The notes beneath the pieces were generated by a model. It was given only the letters and a program-made list of their open reading frames with translations. It ran no database searches and was not told where the DNA came from. The translations under genes were made by a program, and so were the position numbers. From assembly GCA_000827495.1 (NCBI GenBank), contig KN817542.1, forward strand, positions 384,487-448,486: 64,000 nucleotides of DNA, given 5' to 3'. Of the stretch, positions 12,278 through 23,583 are shown piece after piece. The stretch is from Hypholoma sublateritium FD-334 SS-4. Its lineage: Eukaryota; Basidiomycota; Agaricomycetes; Agaricales; Strophariaceae. The first letter of the stretch is position 1. Each line of letters begins with the position of its first letter.

Positions 12278-13972
12278 ATGCCTGCAAAACAGGTTTTGAT
12301 AGGATTCGGCGTCGATGTGGATGCTGTGGCAGGGTGGTAAGCGCTTGCTATTGAAGAGTTCCAATGCATGTACGCCTTATCTGTATCAACACCGACCCGT
12401 CCTTAGGCTGGGCTCCTACGGCGGAGAAGACTCTCCACTGGACATATCAAGGGTGGGTTTTGATCTTGTCATCGCGATACGGACACATGGCGACCAGTGA
12501 TTCCCAGGGAATGTATGCAGGCGAAGTTGGAGTTCTGCGCTTGTTGAAGTTACTCAAGAAATATTCCATTCAAGCTACATGGTTTATCCCTGGTAAATAT
12601 TTACACAAGCTCTGCCACAGGTGATTTATATTTGAGCAGGCCATAGCCTGGAAACATTCCCGGAGCAGATGAAGATGGTGAGAGACGCTGGCCACGAAAT
12701 GTAGGTGTCGTTGGTAGGCGAAATATTGTATCAAGGGTGTCGCTCATTGTCAATTGGTCAAATAAAACGACACGGACAGCGGCCTTCATGGATACTCTCA
12801 CGAGGTATGCGAACCTGCAGCCTACAACAATATGAGCCTCATTTTTTTCTTTCTAGAATCCATCAGCCTTGTCTGCAGAGCAGCAAAAAGATGTTCTTGA
12901 CTATACATATAAGTTGTTGACGGACTTCAACCACGGTATTCCGCCTAAGGTTGGATCTTAGCATTTCTTTAAACCGGCTCCTAATATTTCAGAGAATACG
13001 CAGGGCAGCGTCGCTCCATGGTGGGAAGCCACTAAAGAGGGTATTTCTCTCCTGCTTGACAAAGGAATAGAATACGGTGCGTATCAATTAAATGATGCTC
13101 CTTCACCTCAATTCAATCTGCCACGTTGCTGACGGATCCTAAGATCATTCCAGCATGGCCCACGAGTACGTTCATATTATAAACACCACAGACATTGATC
13201 TGATTTAATACCATAGTTCTCAAGCCTATTATATGCGAGATGCCGACTCGTGGACGAAGATTAACTACAAGGCCAAAGCGGAGACCTGGATGAAGCCATT
13301 AGTGAGAGGCAATGAAACCGGTCTCGTATGCATTCCTGGGAATTGGTATCTCGAAGACATGACGCCCATGATGTGAGTTCAGCAAACGCCGAACGCCTGC
13401 CATTTGATTTACATCAATTTCTGTCACGATGTAGGTTTATCAAGGCGAGCCCGAACTCGCATGGTTGGGTCAGCGCAACAAATTTCTATCTGCTAATTAA
13501 AAGCTAACGGAACTCAGGTCAACTCAAGGGACGTCGAGCAGCTCTGGAAGGACACTTTCACCTATTGCTACAGGTATCATATTCGATTTATTTTCCAAGG
13601 GACATGTCTAATCGTCTAACAAAGAGAAGAAGAAGAATTCATATTTCCTCTCTCAATACACCCCGATGTCAGTGGGTGAGTTGACCGAGCAATTTCTTCA
13701 CAGTCATATCAGTGACCAGAAGAAAACAAATATTATGCAGCCACCCGCACGTTCTTTTGATGCTCGTAAGGCCGCTTTATGCCATGTAGCAGGAACTACC
13801 AAAATTGACCCCAATATCACAGGAACGGTTCATTGAATGGGTCAACACGCACGACAACGTCCGCTGGGTGCCCATGATCGAGATGGCTCGCGATTTCAGG
13901 CGGAAAAACAAGCCTGCGCAAGGGGCAAAGATGCCGTTTGGATACCGCGAGCCAGAGAATTCAGAGGCATGA
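12278..13972 (+). CDS. Polysaccharide deacetylase (NodB-like, PgdA-like) protein
   Basis: A gene of about ten small exons, encoding roughly 300 residues. The N-terminus [20 protein letters not shown] is formed by exon 1 (12278-12336) and the join to 12407. The sequence continues [51 protein letters not shown] and [18 protein letters not shown]. The Asp in GVDVD and the two His of HGYSHE are the metal ligands of carbohydrate esterase family 4 (NodB) folds. This sequence pattern is that of the subgroup resembling Helicobacter peptidoglycan deacetylase PgdA and related amidohydrolase-like proteins rather than of secreted chitin deacetylases. There is no signal peptide, which points to a cytosolic enzyme acting on a small N-acyl or cyclic amide substrate (inference). 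The C-terminus [18 protein letters not shown] and the stop at 13970-13972 are normal for the group. Confidence 0.85.
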
Positions 13973-14120
13973 AGCAAATCGCGCCGCTCGTGTATCACAA
14001 TGTACTTACATACTTCTAGCCCTCATAAATCCACTTCGCTTTTCCGTGACCATCCCATTGAAACTCGCGCCGGACCCACGCACTCCGGCCCGGGTAGCGA
14101 CGGCGGGAGGACATTTCAGA

Positions 14121-14210
14121 GCCTGCCTAGCTCAATCGGATAGAGCGTCAGACTCTTACAATTAGGCAGGGTACATCTGAAGGCTGCGAGTTCGACCCTC
14201 GCGGTGGGCT
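14121..14210 (+). tRNA. tRNA-Lys(CTT): tRNA-Lys (anticodon CTT) with intron
   Basis: The acceptor stem pairs GCCTGCC with GGTGGGC (two G-T wobbles). The D arm is GCTC...GAGC, the anticodon stem TCAGA...TCTGA, and the T arm contains GAGTTCGACCCTC with the B-box. The loop CTCTTA gives anticodon CTT (lysine) and is followed by a 16-base intron (about 14157-14172) one base 3' of the anticodon, the canonical nuclear tRNA intron position. After splicing the sequence closely resembles known fungal tRNA-Lys(CTT). Confidence 0.9.
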
Positions 14211-14218
14211 AATAGAAC

Positions 14219-14223
14219 TTTTT
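14219..14223 (+). terminator. RNA polymerase III terminator
   Basis: A run of five T residues eight bases after the end of the tRNA, the usual pol III stop signal. Confidence 0.75.
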
Positions 14224-14747
14224 GGACTTGTTGAAAGAGTCCCCACCGCGGTGACTGTTCACTAATGAGTCCTGAAAGTTGATTCTTGAATCGGACTCTT
14301 CATTGTATTTCAATTTTCATAATGTCGTTTTCATGCCATCATCTTGAACTTGAAGCTTGGAGTTGATAGTGACTCCTGTTCAGTCACGTCAGTGTTCGGT
14401 GGTCACTGACTCACTGGACAGTGGAGACCTGATTCCGGACTCGTTCGGAATCGTTGTGAGTGTACTGAAAATTAAAATTAGTAAGTTAGAATAGACCAGC
14501 CGACAGCGGCTCCTGGAACCTGAAGGCTGAGAAAAGACACCTGCTTGAGTTCTTAGCCCCCATATAATTATTTTGGAAGTCGACATTATGCAGTAGTGCG
14601 ATCTAGAATCAAGAATGAATGACATTGCCACGGGTGTCGGGCTGCGCAGGTTCTAGTGGCCCTATACTTAGTCCACTGACCAACGCGATACCTCACCCTA
14701 CCTCACCCTGATCACCAGCCAGATACGGCCCACATATCCGGCGCGCC
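14224..14747. other. Spacer rich in GACTC/GAGTC motifs
   Basis: About 520 bp between the tRNA and the end of the coiled-coil gene. GAGTC or GACTC recurs many times between 14238 and 14442, including TGACTC-like sites. No coding region is supported. Confidence 0.4.
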
Positions 14748-16398
14748 TCACCCATCGACGTGCATCGGCTCTTCCTCTTCTTCCTCCTCCTCTTCCTCTT
14801 CTTCTTCCGGCTCGTCCGGTGAGTTAACCGCCGCGTACGCGTGCATGCTGAATGCGACGCCATCGTCAGCTGCAAGTGGCGTACGCGCGAACGCCTCTGG
14901 GGCGTGCTCCTCATCGCGGGGTGGCGGCGCAAAGGGCACCTACCAAACACGTTCGCGGCGCCAAATATAGCACGCAGGGGAAGGAGAGGCGCAAAGTCAA
15001 CATCGCCGCGTCTATTTTGAATTGGTTCAGCAGTACACGTACCTCTGACTGGCGCGGCGCGGCGAGCCGCGGGCTGCGCCCATTCGCAAGCACATTTGGG
15101 GTGCGCCTATCTTGCGCGGCGGCGGCGGCCCCGTTGACGCGCGGGCTCCGCAGCGGGAGGTCCTCCGTGTCCATGCCCGCGCCTATCGCGGTCGGCGTGT
15201 CCGTCCGACGGGGCGTCCTTCCGCCGGCGTCGCCGCTGCTCACGGACACGTCCTCGGGCGCGAGCGGGATGCCCGCCGCCGAGTGCGCGGAGCTGTGCCT
15301 GTCCCCGCGCCTGCGCGAGCGAGAGGACGAGGCGTTTGACAGCCGCCGCGAGGCACTGCCTCTTCCCGGGGCGCCGTTGCCTAGCGCAGTGCCGTTGCTG
15401 CTTGCTGATGAGGGCGGGGGCATCGACATGGAGGGTGACGGCAGGAGAGGATGTGGAGGTATAGTTGACATCGCTGACCCCGGTGGGCCCGACATAGATG
15501 ACGAAGAAGATAGAGGAGGGGCCATAGAGCCCGGGGGAGGCATTGAGGAAGAGTACTGAGTTGGAGGATGTTGCGGCAGTGCTTGGGGATATTGCTCTGA
15601 AAAGCGCTGTTGTGAAGGCGCTTGGTTCAGCATTGGTGGCGGGGGGAAAGGCGCAGAAAGAGGAGGTGGTGATGTCGGTGCGGGTCCAGGAAAATATCGC
15701 TGGTACAAAGACGAATCGGCCAGATACATGGCATCAAGGAGAAGACTACCAATTAATTTATGTTAGCATAGGTTCAAGATGACTTTGAGGATATATGCGG
15801 ACTCATTTTCAGCCTGCAGCTTCTTCATTTTGGCATTCAAAGTGTCCAGATCGCGCTGCTGCGTTTCGTGAGACTAGAGCATAGACATCGCAGGAGTGGC
15901 ACAGGGAGAAGGGACGAGTCACTTAAGATAACATTCAACGAGTGGTTTGGACATCCACTTACAGCAGTCACTTTATCGTATCGCTCGCGCATTCGTTGGA
16001 ATCTACAAGACATATCTGTTAGCGTATATACTTCATCCAGAAAAAACATAGTGGGTGATATCATTTCGTAAGGAAGGTGCGCTTACTTATCCTTGAAAGA
16101 GGTGGTTTTCTCTGAATGCGACTGAAAAAACAGTTGATTCAGGCACCGATGACAAGGGATTTGGAGAACATACCTTCGCCGCCCGCTCCCTCTCAAGCTC
16201 TCTCATTTCTCTGTCCTTTTCTCGCGCCCTTTCCCGCACAATCTCACGCTCCCTCTCCCTCTCCCGCTCCCGTTCCTCCTCACGCTCCCGTTTCTTCTGC
16301 TCGCCGCGGGCGGTCCGCACGCTTTGTGGCGGGGGCAGGCTGATGGTCAGCGTGGTCTCCATGGAATGTCCGGGCGCGGAATGGAATTTGGCGATCAT
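14748..16398 (-). CDS. Coiled-coil, proline/serine-rich protein; possibly INO80 subunit F-like
   Basis: Multi-exon gene read on the minus strand. The first exon (from 16398 or the in-frame ATG at 16362) encodes METTLTISLPPPQSVR and then a long R/E/K-rich helix (16160-16310). Two short exons (about 16105-16080 and 16010-15960) give SFKDK and RFQRMRERYDKVTA, and the next encodes SHETQQRDLDTLNAKMKKLQ and a leucine-rich helix end, so the middle is a coiled coil. The large exon from about 15740 to 15041 starts LLLDAMYLADSSLYQRYFP and continues as a P/S/G-rich disordered region with SPR and TPR motifs. The last exon (about 14940-14748) ends in a polyglutamate run and MHVDG. The coiled coil plus LLLDAM resembles the INO80 subunit F domain, but this is from memory of the pattern. 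The start is uncertain. Confidence 0.55.
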
Positions 16399-17808
16399 TC
16401 TGGCGTGAGTGTTGTTGAGTGAGGCTCCTAATTGTTGCGAAGGTCCCGATTTACAAATTACAGCGTTTGAATGGGAGGTGATGACACTGTCCAATTGGGG
16501 CTATTCGCATATGTGTAGACAGAGTACCAGTTTGGGGCTGTGGGCTGCTGTACGGCGTCGTCTTTGTGCTGGATGGGTGCTCCGCGTGGCGGTGAACGAA
16601 AAAAGCCCAGTCTGTTGTTGATGGTGATACGTAGTCGACCCGCACTGGTGGCGTCACGGTCGAATGTTTACGTTGAATGTCATGAACGAACGTCGAGTTT
16701 GCATCCGCTCACGTGCGCCTTTGATCTGGAGGAGTAGTCGAATTAATCAAGCCTCGGTATAATTGCTTCCTACTCGCCACCACTGTACTACTTATTTAGC
16801 AACATAAGGGAAGGTCTTGGGAAGGGCGAGTTTTTCAACGAGTCATTTCTCATGAAATCATTTGTTCTAATCCGCATCTAAAATTGTACTAGGTTTATGT
16901 AAACTTCTATGACCTCTTCAAGCACAGTTTTGTAACACACGGTCTGCCTTTGCCATTTGACAAACGCCCTTGCAGCCTCAAAGACTCTGTTTGTCTTTCG
17001 GTGCGCCGGGAAAAGGGCGATTATACTTCGCCTAAACTTGTCCTAAAAACATTGCGCTGGGGATTCCATGATGTAATCGAGAGATACAAATATACATGTT
17101 CTCCCCCCTGGTTCTTGCGTGTCAGCTACATGTTTTCGACAAGCGGAACAAGAATATCTTACTCAGGAGAAGTTCGTCAATCTGCTTGTTATGCCATTCC
17201 TCAGCTGACATTACGATGCGTTCGTGATTTGTGAATCACTCTGATCAGCTACTCGGCATTGGATATAACTTCGATATCGGTATTCAGTCGGTATCGATGG
17301 ATTAAAATCACCCTTGCATACCAGCCATATAGCAGGTGAGTAACAAGGGTGCCTCTCGACTTTGCTTGGAGACTCGGAATCGGCGCGTGCTGATAACCGG
17401 GCGCTTAACCAAATCTGCCCTATTTTTACACTCCGCGGTGGACATGCCCTTCCTCCCTCCCAACCCAGCCCAAGCCTCTACGCAATATACATGATTTTTC
17501 TGAAAACAGTAATGCCTAGTTTTATTTTCAATCAAGGAAATTGGTGAAGATGTTAAGTACAACTAAGTACTTAGCGCTCAGACGAGAGTCGTATCAAACT
17601 CCGACATGAACTCCGTGAGGCAGTGCAGTCGCATCCACGACCCACCTTTCGGCCAGAACCACCACCAAGCTTTCGGACGACGGGCTGTCTTTTCCGGACA
17701 CATGATACCCATGTCAATCTCACATCCCTGGGCTCTATAGCCTTATCTAGGGGCACGAACGCGTCATTTCTTATCCTCTCCCATCGCATTCCCAGCTCAC
17801 CACCATCG
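16399..17808. other. Intergenic region, divergent promoters
   Basis: About 1.4 kb between the diverging coiled-coil and aminotransferase genes. It contains no ORF with protein-like character; the frame of the aminotransferase stays open upstream to 17623 but family alignment supports the ATG at 17809. Confidence 0.5.
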
Positions 17809-19261
17809 ATGGACGTCGAACAAGCACGATCCCACTTCCCCGCGCTCGCCAGTGGCTTCGTCTTCGCGGACAACGCGGGCGGCTCGCAGGCCGCGCGCGG
17901 CGTCGTCGACCGCATCAGTGACTACCTCCTGAACACGAACGTGCAGCTCGGCGCGGACTACTCCGTCTCTGTGCAAAGCACGACGCGCGTGCTCGCAGAC
18001 GGGCCGCGCGCGGCTGCCGCGCTATTCAACGCGCGATCGCCGGACGAGATTGTGTTCGGGAGCAGCTCGACGCTCAACCTCGAGAACCTCGCGCGCGGGC
18101 TCGAACCGGGCATCCAGGCCGGCGATGAGTTCATCATCACCGGCGAGCACGAAGGTACGTAGCACATAGCACATATACGCTGCGGGCCGCGGGCCGGTGG
18201 CATTGACGCGATCGCAGCTGATGCCACCGCACAGCGAACACGGGCCCGTGGAAGAAGCTCGCTGCGCGCCGCGGCGCCGTCGTACACGTGTGGCGCCCAC
18301 GCGCGACGGTGCCCGGGAACCCGTACTCCGTGAAGCTGCAGCTCGCGGACCTGCTCCCGCTCGTCTCCGCACGCACGCGCATCGTCGCGATCACCGCGTG
18401 CTCGAACATCCTCGGGTCGATCGTGCCCGTGAAGGAGGTCGTCGCCGCTGTGCGCGCGGAAGCGGCGGCGAAGGGCGCGCCGAAGGTCGAGGTGTCTGTC
18501 GACTGCGTCGCGTACGCACCGCACCGACTTATTGACGTGCAAGACTGGGATGTCGACTTCGCGGTGTTCGCGTTCTACAAGGTCCGCGCAGGCACTACTC
18601 AGGCTTGTCCGAGTCGCTCACGCTGAGACTAGGTATACGGTCCGCACATCTCCGGACTCTACGTTCGCGCCAGCGTGCTAGAGCACTCCGTCACCCCAAT
18701 CGTGCACCACTTCCTCCAGGTCGACAAGATCGCGTACAAGCTGCAGCCGGGCGGGCCGGGATACGAGATCGTCTACGGGAGCACAGGCGTCCTACCTTAT
18801 CTTCTGTCGCTGACGCCCGCGAACAGCCTGCAAGCGAGCTTCGCCGCGATCGCGGCGCACGAGCAGACCTTGCTTGCGCCGCTCATAGCATTCCTCACGG
18901 ACCCTGTGCAGCGCGCGCGCGGCGTGCGCGTCGTGGGCGAGGAGACGGTCAACCTCGAGCGCGTTCCGACCGTCAGCTTCGTCGTCGTCGGGGAACGTGC
19001 GATCCGGAGCCCGGACGTTGTCGCGTTCTTCGACAAAAAGGGTGGCGTGAGTGATCTCTTGGTCCACGCATGACCTGCTTTGCTGACGCTTGCTCTCAGA
19101 TCGGTATCCGCTACGGCCATTTCTACGCTTACACACTGGTGGATGAATTGTTGCCCAAGATCAGTATCGACGATGGAGTGGTGCGCATCTCCCTGGTTCA
19201 CTACAACACAGTCGAGGAGGTGCAGAAGATCATCGACATACTCAAAGAGGCGTTGCAATGA
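17809..19261 (+). CDS. Class V aminotransferase / cysteine desulfurase-like PLP enzyme
   Basis: Four exons (17809-18154, 18235-18581, 18633-19046, 19100-19261) join in phase to 422 residues. The N-terminus MDVEQARSHFPALASGFVFADNAGGSQ is the usual opening of the family, with the asparagine-alanine-glycine motif near the substrate site. EHEANTGPW carries the histidine that stacks on the cofactor in this family. VDCVAYAPH holds the aspartate that binds the pyridine nitrogen and the following histidine region, and FAFYKVYGPHISGLYVR carries the PLP-binding lysine in the YK context typical of fungal cysteine desulfurase-like proteins. IGIRYGHFYAY and VRISLVHYNTVEEV complete the small domain. Probably a soluble enzyme acting on a cysteine-related or other amino acid; the reaction is not established. 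High GC and strong codon bias in exons contrast with the AT-rich flanks. Confidence 0.85.
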
Positions 19262-19542
19262 AAGACTGATGCTATTCAAAAGCCAAGGTGTAGGGCAATG
19301 ACAATGTACAAATTAACAAACAAATGGGTACGAAAGCTATCTTATAAGGTCCCAAGTACTAATGTCCCTGGTAAGTCCGATGTTAGGCCTGATTAAACAG
19401 GAGATATGCTACAATAAGAGCGTGTGGATAGCAAGGTCCGATGATTGTCTGGTGTTACATGTGTGGCTAAGAAGCTCGGTCCTTTTGCGGGTACATTGTG
19501 TGGAGTGTCCAGGGCATATACATATCATTGTCCAATTAGAAA

Positions 19543-20111
19543 TTAGAAGAGGCTGGCGGGGCCCGTGATGGTAAACGTGGGGGAGAAGTTCCCTGAGTCG
19601 CCGAACACTAACGGCACACAGTCAATCTACAGCATATCATATCCGATCGCAATCGCGACTTACGAACGAGCTGGTAATCGGTGCCGTTCTGTACCCAGGG
19701 GACAGTGACAGTGATCCGGCCCAACAAGATGTTGAACTCGGAGGCAAGGATGACTGTAAGCATTCGGATTAGTAACTGCGCAAGGCAAGAAGGACTCGGA
19801 GCATTGGCACATACCGGGTGTTGTGAGGCCTGCCTTCCTCAGCATGATTTGGCCGATCCCGTTGGTGATGTTCACAGGGTGATTGGCCGTGTCCCTGTTC
19901 CGATAACTCAATCAATCGCCATCGGCGCGGGCAGAGGCAAATCCACGCACCATGTAACGTTGTGGTGTTCACCGACTTTCCAGACGGTGCCTGCATGCGG
20001 GTATGTCACCGGCGGCGCATACACATCGCGGGCTTCGATGGTGGGGCGTGCAAGTGCACTGGCGGAGAGGAGGAGGGTGGCGGCGATAGTCGTGAGGCTC
20101 GTGAACTTCAT
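19543..20111 (-). CDS. Small secreted KRE9/KNH-type Ig-like protein
   Basis: Four exons, with introns about 50-60 bp long, encode 131 residues. MKFTSLTTIAATLLLSASALA is a clear signal peptide. The mature part starts near RPTIEARDVYAPPVTYPHAG and contains GTVWKVGEHHNVTW, NITNGIGQIMLRKAG, ASEFNILLG, TVTVPWVQNGTDYQLVLFGD and SGNFSPTFTITGP, the conserved pattern of the N-terminal domain of yeast Kre9/Knh1 and of fungal Ser-Thr-rich GPI-anchored proteins. The protein ends at ASLF and lacks the long Ser/Thr tail and a GPI-attachment segment, so it is probably freely secreted or wall-associated. Two N-glycosylation sequons (NVT, NIT) and one NGT are visible. A role with cell-wall beta-glucan is inference from the family. 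Confidence 0.85.
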
Positions 20112-20194
20112 TGTGGGTAATGTGAGATCGTGAAGTAGTCGTGAAAGGTGATGAGTGGGTTTGGGAATGGGTCTCGATTCTCCTATCGTGCAGT

Positions 20195-20202
20195 CTTATA
20201 TA
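20195..20202 (-). promoter_or_regulatory. TATA box of the KRE9/KNH-type gene
   Basis: TATATAAG on the minus strand, 84 bases upstream of the ATG at 20111. Confidence 0.55.
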
Positions 20203-20502
20203 TGCATCAGCGGACCCTACGTACATGCGTGGTATGTCGGAGCACTATCGAGGTCCGGGCCCCGAATAGCGTCACAGTCGGATGGCGAGCATCCCGGGCC
20301 AGCTTCGCGGTCTCGGCCCTCCGTATTGATCTGCGTTTGCACCGCCGCTGCGGCCACTCCTGGCCGTGCAAATTAAAAAATGAGGAACGCGGACGACCGC
20401 TTTTCTACATCTCTGAGGAATCAGTGCCGGATTTGTGGACCAACCACATGCACACTCTGGGAGGGTAGAACCTTCGGGAAGACCGAGGCGTCAGAGATAG
20501 AG

Positions 20503-21545
20503 TGTATAATTAGAAACTAGTGTATAATTAGAACAGCAGGCATACGCGGCGCGCGGGCTCCTCTGCAGGATAATGCAGGATCCGCCGCAGAAGATGCAGA
20601 GGGTCGGCGCCGACACCACTGCTTCTGGGAATGCCAAAGCATTTAATCCGTCTGTCTGTTATACGTTGGTCAGTATTTCTCAAATGGACTTAACTTGGAG
20701 AACCGCGATACGAAGTTTCAATTGCACAAATTGGCACAGATCTTTGTCGAATAATTACAGGGAAAAGCTCGGCTAGGATGTCAATTTTACTAGTAAATTG
20801 TCAATTCTTTCTGGATAACTCCAAAGACCAGCATCCGAGTAATTTCGGTTTGACTGTGAAATAACGATGACAAAGTCATCCCGAGAAATTCGGAGAGCTA
20901 CATTTGAGATTGAAGTGTGTCATTATCGAGTTTAAGTAGCAGTGATTTGACGACGGAACCAATGTCTCTCGCATTAAATCCCCTGGAGCATTATAGCATG
21001 GTCACTGAGTGGCGCAGAAAATCGGCGCTTTGAACTGAAGGACTGTTATACAATTTCGAAACGAAGGTATAATTAGAATAACGGCATCGTATGTACGACG
21101 CGTCAGATGGCTAATTGTAGCGGCAGTCTGCTCCTGTGGATCCGCTACTGCGGCGTGCGAGGTTCCCGGAGAGCAGAGAACGCAAATTTTGAGCGCCGAC
21201 ACCAGCTTCTACTTCTGGGAATGCTGGACTATCGGACTCGTCTGTCAGCACTAAGTACTCGACTCGTGAGCGTAAGTATTAAAGCTTGAAATCCCGGTGA
21301 CACGACTTCCCAATTGCAATAAGTAGATCGTCGTAGAGCGATGGTTAGGGTGCCATAAATCTGGCCAGAATGTAAGTGGTACCTGCCTTTATTATTATTG
21401 ACAATTACCAGGCCTATCTGGCCCGTCGCTGAGACCGGTATTCCATTGTAATTTGTATGCAGGCGAAGATGGTCGCCCCGAAATTTTCGGAGAGCTATAA
21501 TCCGGGTTTGAGATTGGCTATTTGTATTTAGTAATAATCTTTCCA
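20503..21545. repeat. Diverged tandem duplication of a ~550-590-bp unit
   Basis: Two diverged copies (about 20503-20945 and 21062-21545) share anchors in the same order: GTATAATTAGAA at 20522 and 21067, GCGCCGACACCA at 20607 and 21193, CTTCTGGGAATGC nearby, and TCGGAGAGCTA at 20890 and 21487. The first anchor is itself doubled (20503 and 20522). Neither copy has a coding region. This could be two old copies of a mobile element or a local duplication. Confidence 0.6.
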
Positions 21546-22578
21546 TATGTTGAACCTGTGCCCGATTCTATTTTTAGCACAGATGTGTTGCAATTGCACT
21601 GCCTCGTCGGTAAACACTCAGTCACTCAGCGCCTGAAAACCCTAGGACCTACATAGCCTTTGAATATATATGTATATGGAAGTTTACTCAACTATGAGTG
21701 TCCCATAATATGAACTGCCTCATGCAGTGTATATTTCGCTCTGGATGGCTTTAAATGGCGCAATTTTGTTGCTTCACCGCTCTCAGGCTACAACAACGAG
21801 TCTACATGTATAGGCTGTACAAAGTCGTGTTGACGTCTCTTGGTACAGCTAAGCTAGTCTCCAGCATCTCATATGAAGCTTTGAAGTCAGAACAATGACA
21901 TTACCGGTGCAAAATATAAGGGTCAAATTCAAAATTACCCCGACTGGCATTATCTTCTCGTGACTAACACTATAATACCATGAGCAGTACTACTAAGTAC
22001 TAAAGCACATTGGTTGGTTGAATTGCTATTGTGTAATTCTGGGTATTACTTCGACCACTTTTAGCATAAGTGACAACGATCGAGTAAATATCCGCTACAC
22101 CTCCTAAAATACATGGCCATGGGCGACGAAAGAAATTCCAAATAACTGAAGCATTGCCGGACAGCCCCTCTGGCTTCCTAATATCTATGTTACTGGGTGC
22201 GAGAACAGGATTCTGTATCTCGAGTGAAATACAGGGCATGAGGCTCAAATCAATACATCGGTTCCCCTGCAGTATGTAAGTTGAGGTTGAGCGGGCGCCT
22301 ACTCAATACCTAACGTTAACAAATGCTACACACCAAGTGAACTGCCTAATTGAACATCAGGTACCTGTCCAATACTTGTCACACGCCCCTTTACGCGGAA
22401 TGATTCCCAAAAAAAAGCAAGTAAGCATGCCATTGTAACAAGTGGTGTGTATACCAGTGTGCACAGCACGTCTTGGGTAGCGTCCAGCCTGGCTACAGTT
22501 GCCGCGTATAAAAGACGGCACAACTCCTCGCTTCAAGATAACACTCTTCGAAGCCCTCACCGCCTATATACAACCACA
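21546..22578. other. Intergenic region upstream of the deoxyribosyltransferase-like gene
   Basis: About 1 kb of AT-rich DNA without a supported gene; the promoter of the next gene lies at its right end (TATA at 22507). Confidence 0.5.
22507..22514 (+). promoter_or_regulatory. TATA box of the deoxyribosyltransferase-like gene
   Basis: TATAAAAG, 72 bases before the ATG at 22579. Confidence 0.6.
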
Positions 22579-23067
22579 ATGTCTTCCTCCCCAAGCACTT
22601 CCCCCGCGCGCGTCATCCTCGCCCCTGACCGCACTACGCAGATTACCGGAAAGTCCATCTTCCTCGCCGGGAGTATCGACATGGGCGCAGCTATCGACTG
22701 GCAAGCCGCCACAATATCAGCGCTTGCGGACCGGCCCATCACCATCCTCAGCCCGCGACGCGCGCACTGGGACGCGTCGTGGCCACAGGACGTCGCATTC
22801 GCCCCGTTCCGCGAGCAGGTCGAGTGGGAGCTTGACATGCTCGACCGCGCGGACGTGATCATGCTCTTCTTCGCGGGCGGGTCCAAGTCACCGATCAGCC
22901 TCTTGGAGCTTGGGCTGTACGCGGGCTCGAAGCGTGTCGTCGTTGGCTGCCCCGCGGACTTTTACCGACGCGGGAATGTCCAGATTGTCTGCGAGCGCTT
23001 TGGAGTAGAGATGGTGGAAAGCTTCGAGGAGCTGCTGAAAGCGGCAGAGCATAGGCTAGAGGCATAG
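22579..23067 (+). CDS. Nucleoside 2-deoxyribosyltransferase-like protein
   Basis: A single-exon gene of 162 residues. The start MSSSPSTSP is chosen because the downstream sequence matches the family and a TATA box stands 72 bp upstream; the frame is open further upstream to 22447. IFLAGSIDMG is the strand-loop that holds the nucleotide in nucleoside 2-deoxyribosyltransferase-like folds. REQVEWELDMLDRADVIMLFFAGGSKSPISLLELGLY carries the glutamate that acts as nucleophile in that family (the E of SLLELG). The short length fits the Nuc_deoxyrib_tr2-like group found in bacteria and fungi, in which true transferase activity is often untested. No signal peptide. High exon GC against AT-rich flanks. 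Confidence 0.8.
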   Translation: MSSSPSTSPARVILAPDRTTQITGKSIFLAGSIDMGAAIDWQAATISALADRPITILSPRRAHWDASWPQDVAFAPFREQVEWELDMLDRADVIMLFFAGGSKSPISLLELGLYAGSKRVVVGCPADFYRRGNVQIVCERFGVEMVESFEELLKAAEHRLEA

Positions 23068-23583
23068 ATGGGAAATTGGAGCGTATGTCCACGACTGCAT
23101 GGCAGTCGACACCTTTATTGACGAAGCATTACCTAGGCGCCTTGGATTTGGAAAGATATACCCTATTTATGTACGAATATATAAGCGTCGCTCACTTACC
23201 AAATATCCCTGAAAGTGTGCGGGATATTAGTCATTCCCTATATTCCATAGATTAGCGTACTCTGTATTTACAATCACCCGCGTCGTACAGTCTGACAGAT
23301 GCGGTAAATACATCACCTCTGCATGTTTTTGCCATGTTCACGCGTTCCCCAGAGAGGTGGACTAACGGATGTACATAAGCTGGAATCTTTTGAGTCCAAC
23401 ATAGACTGTTCAAGAGGGTCCAGTTCCATATGGCGCGCCTTATTTGCAAAGCAATGCCGCCGAGGTTACAGGATTGATATTGACCTGAAGAGATGACTTC
23501 CACCATGAGTAGAACCAAATATAGATGTTCGATATATGCGCACACCATCCCGAAAATACGAAGTCTGTTCCCATCGCAGGATA
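23068..23583. other. Convergent intergenic spacer
   Basis: A 516-bp stretch between the ends of two converging genes. ORFs here are short and unlike proteins; no gene is supported. Confidence 0.5.
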
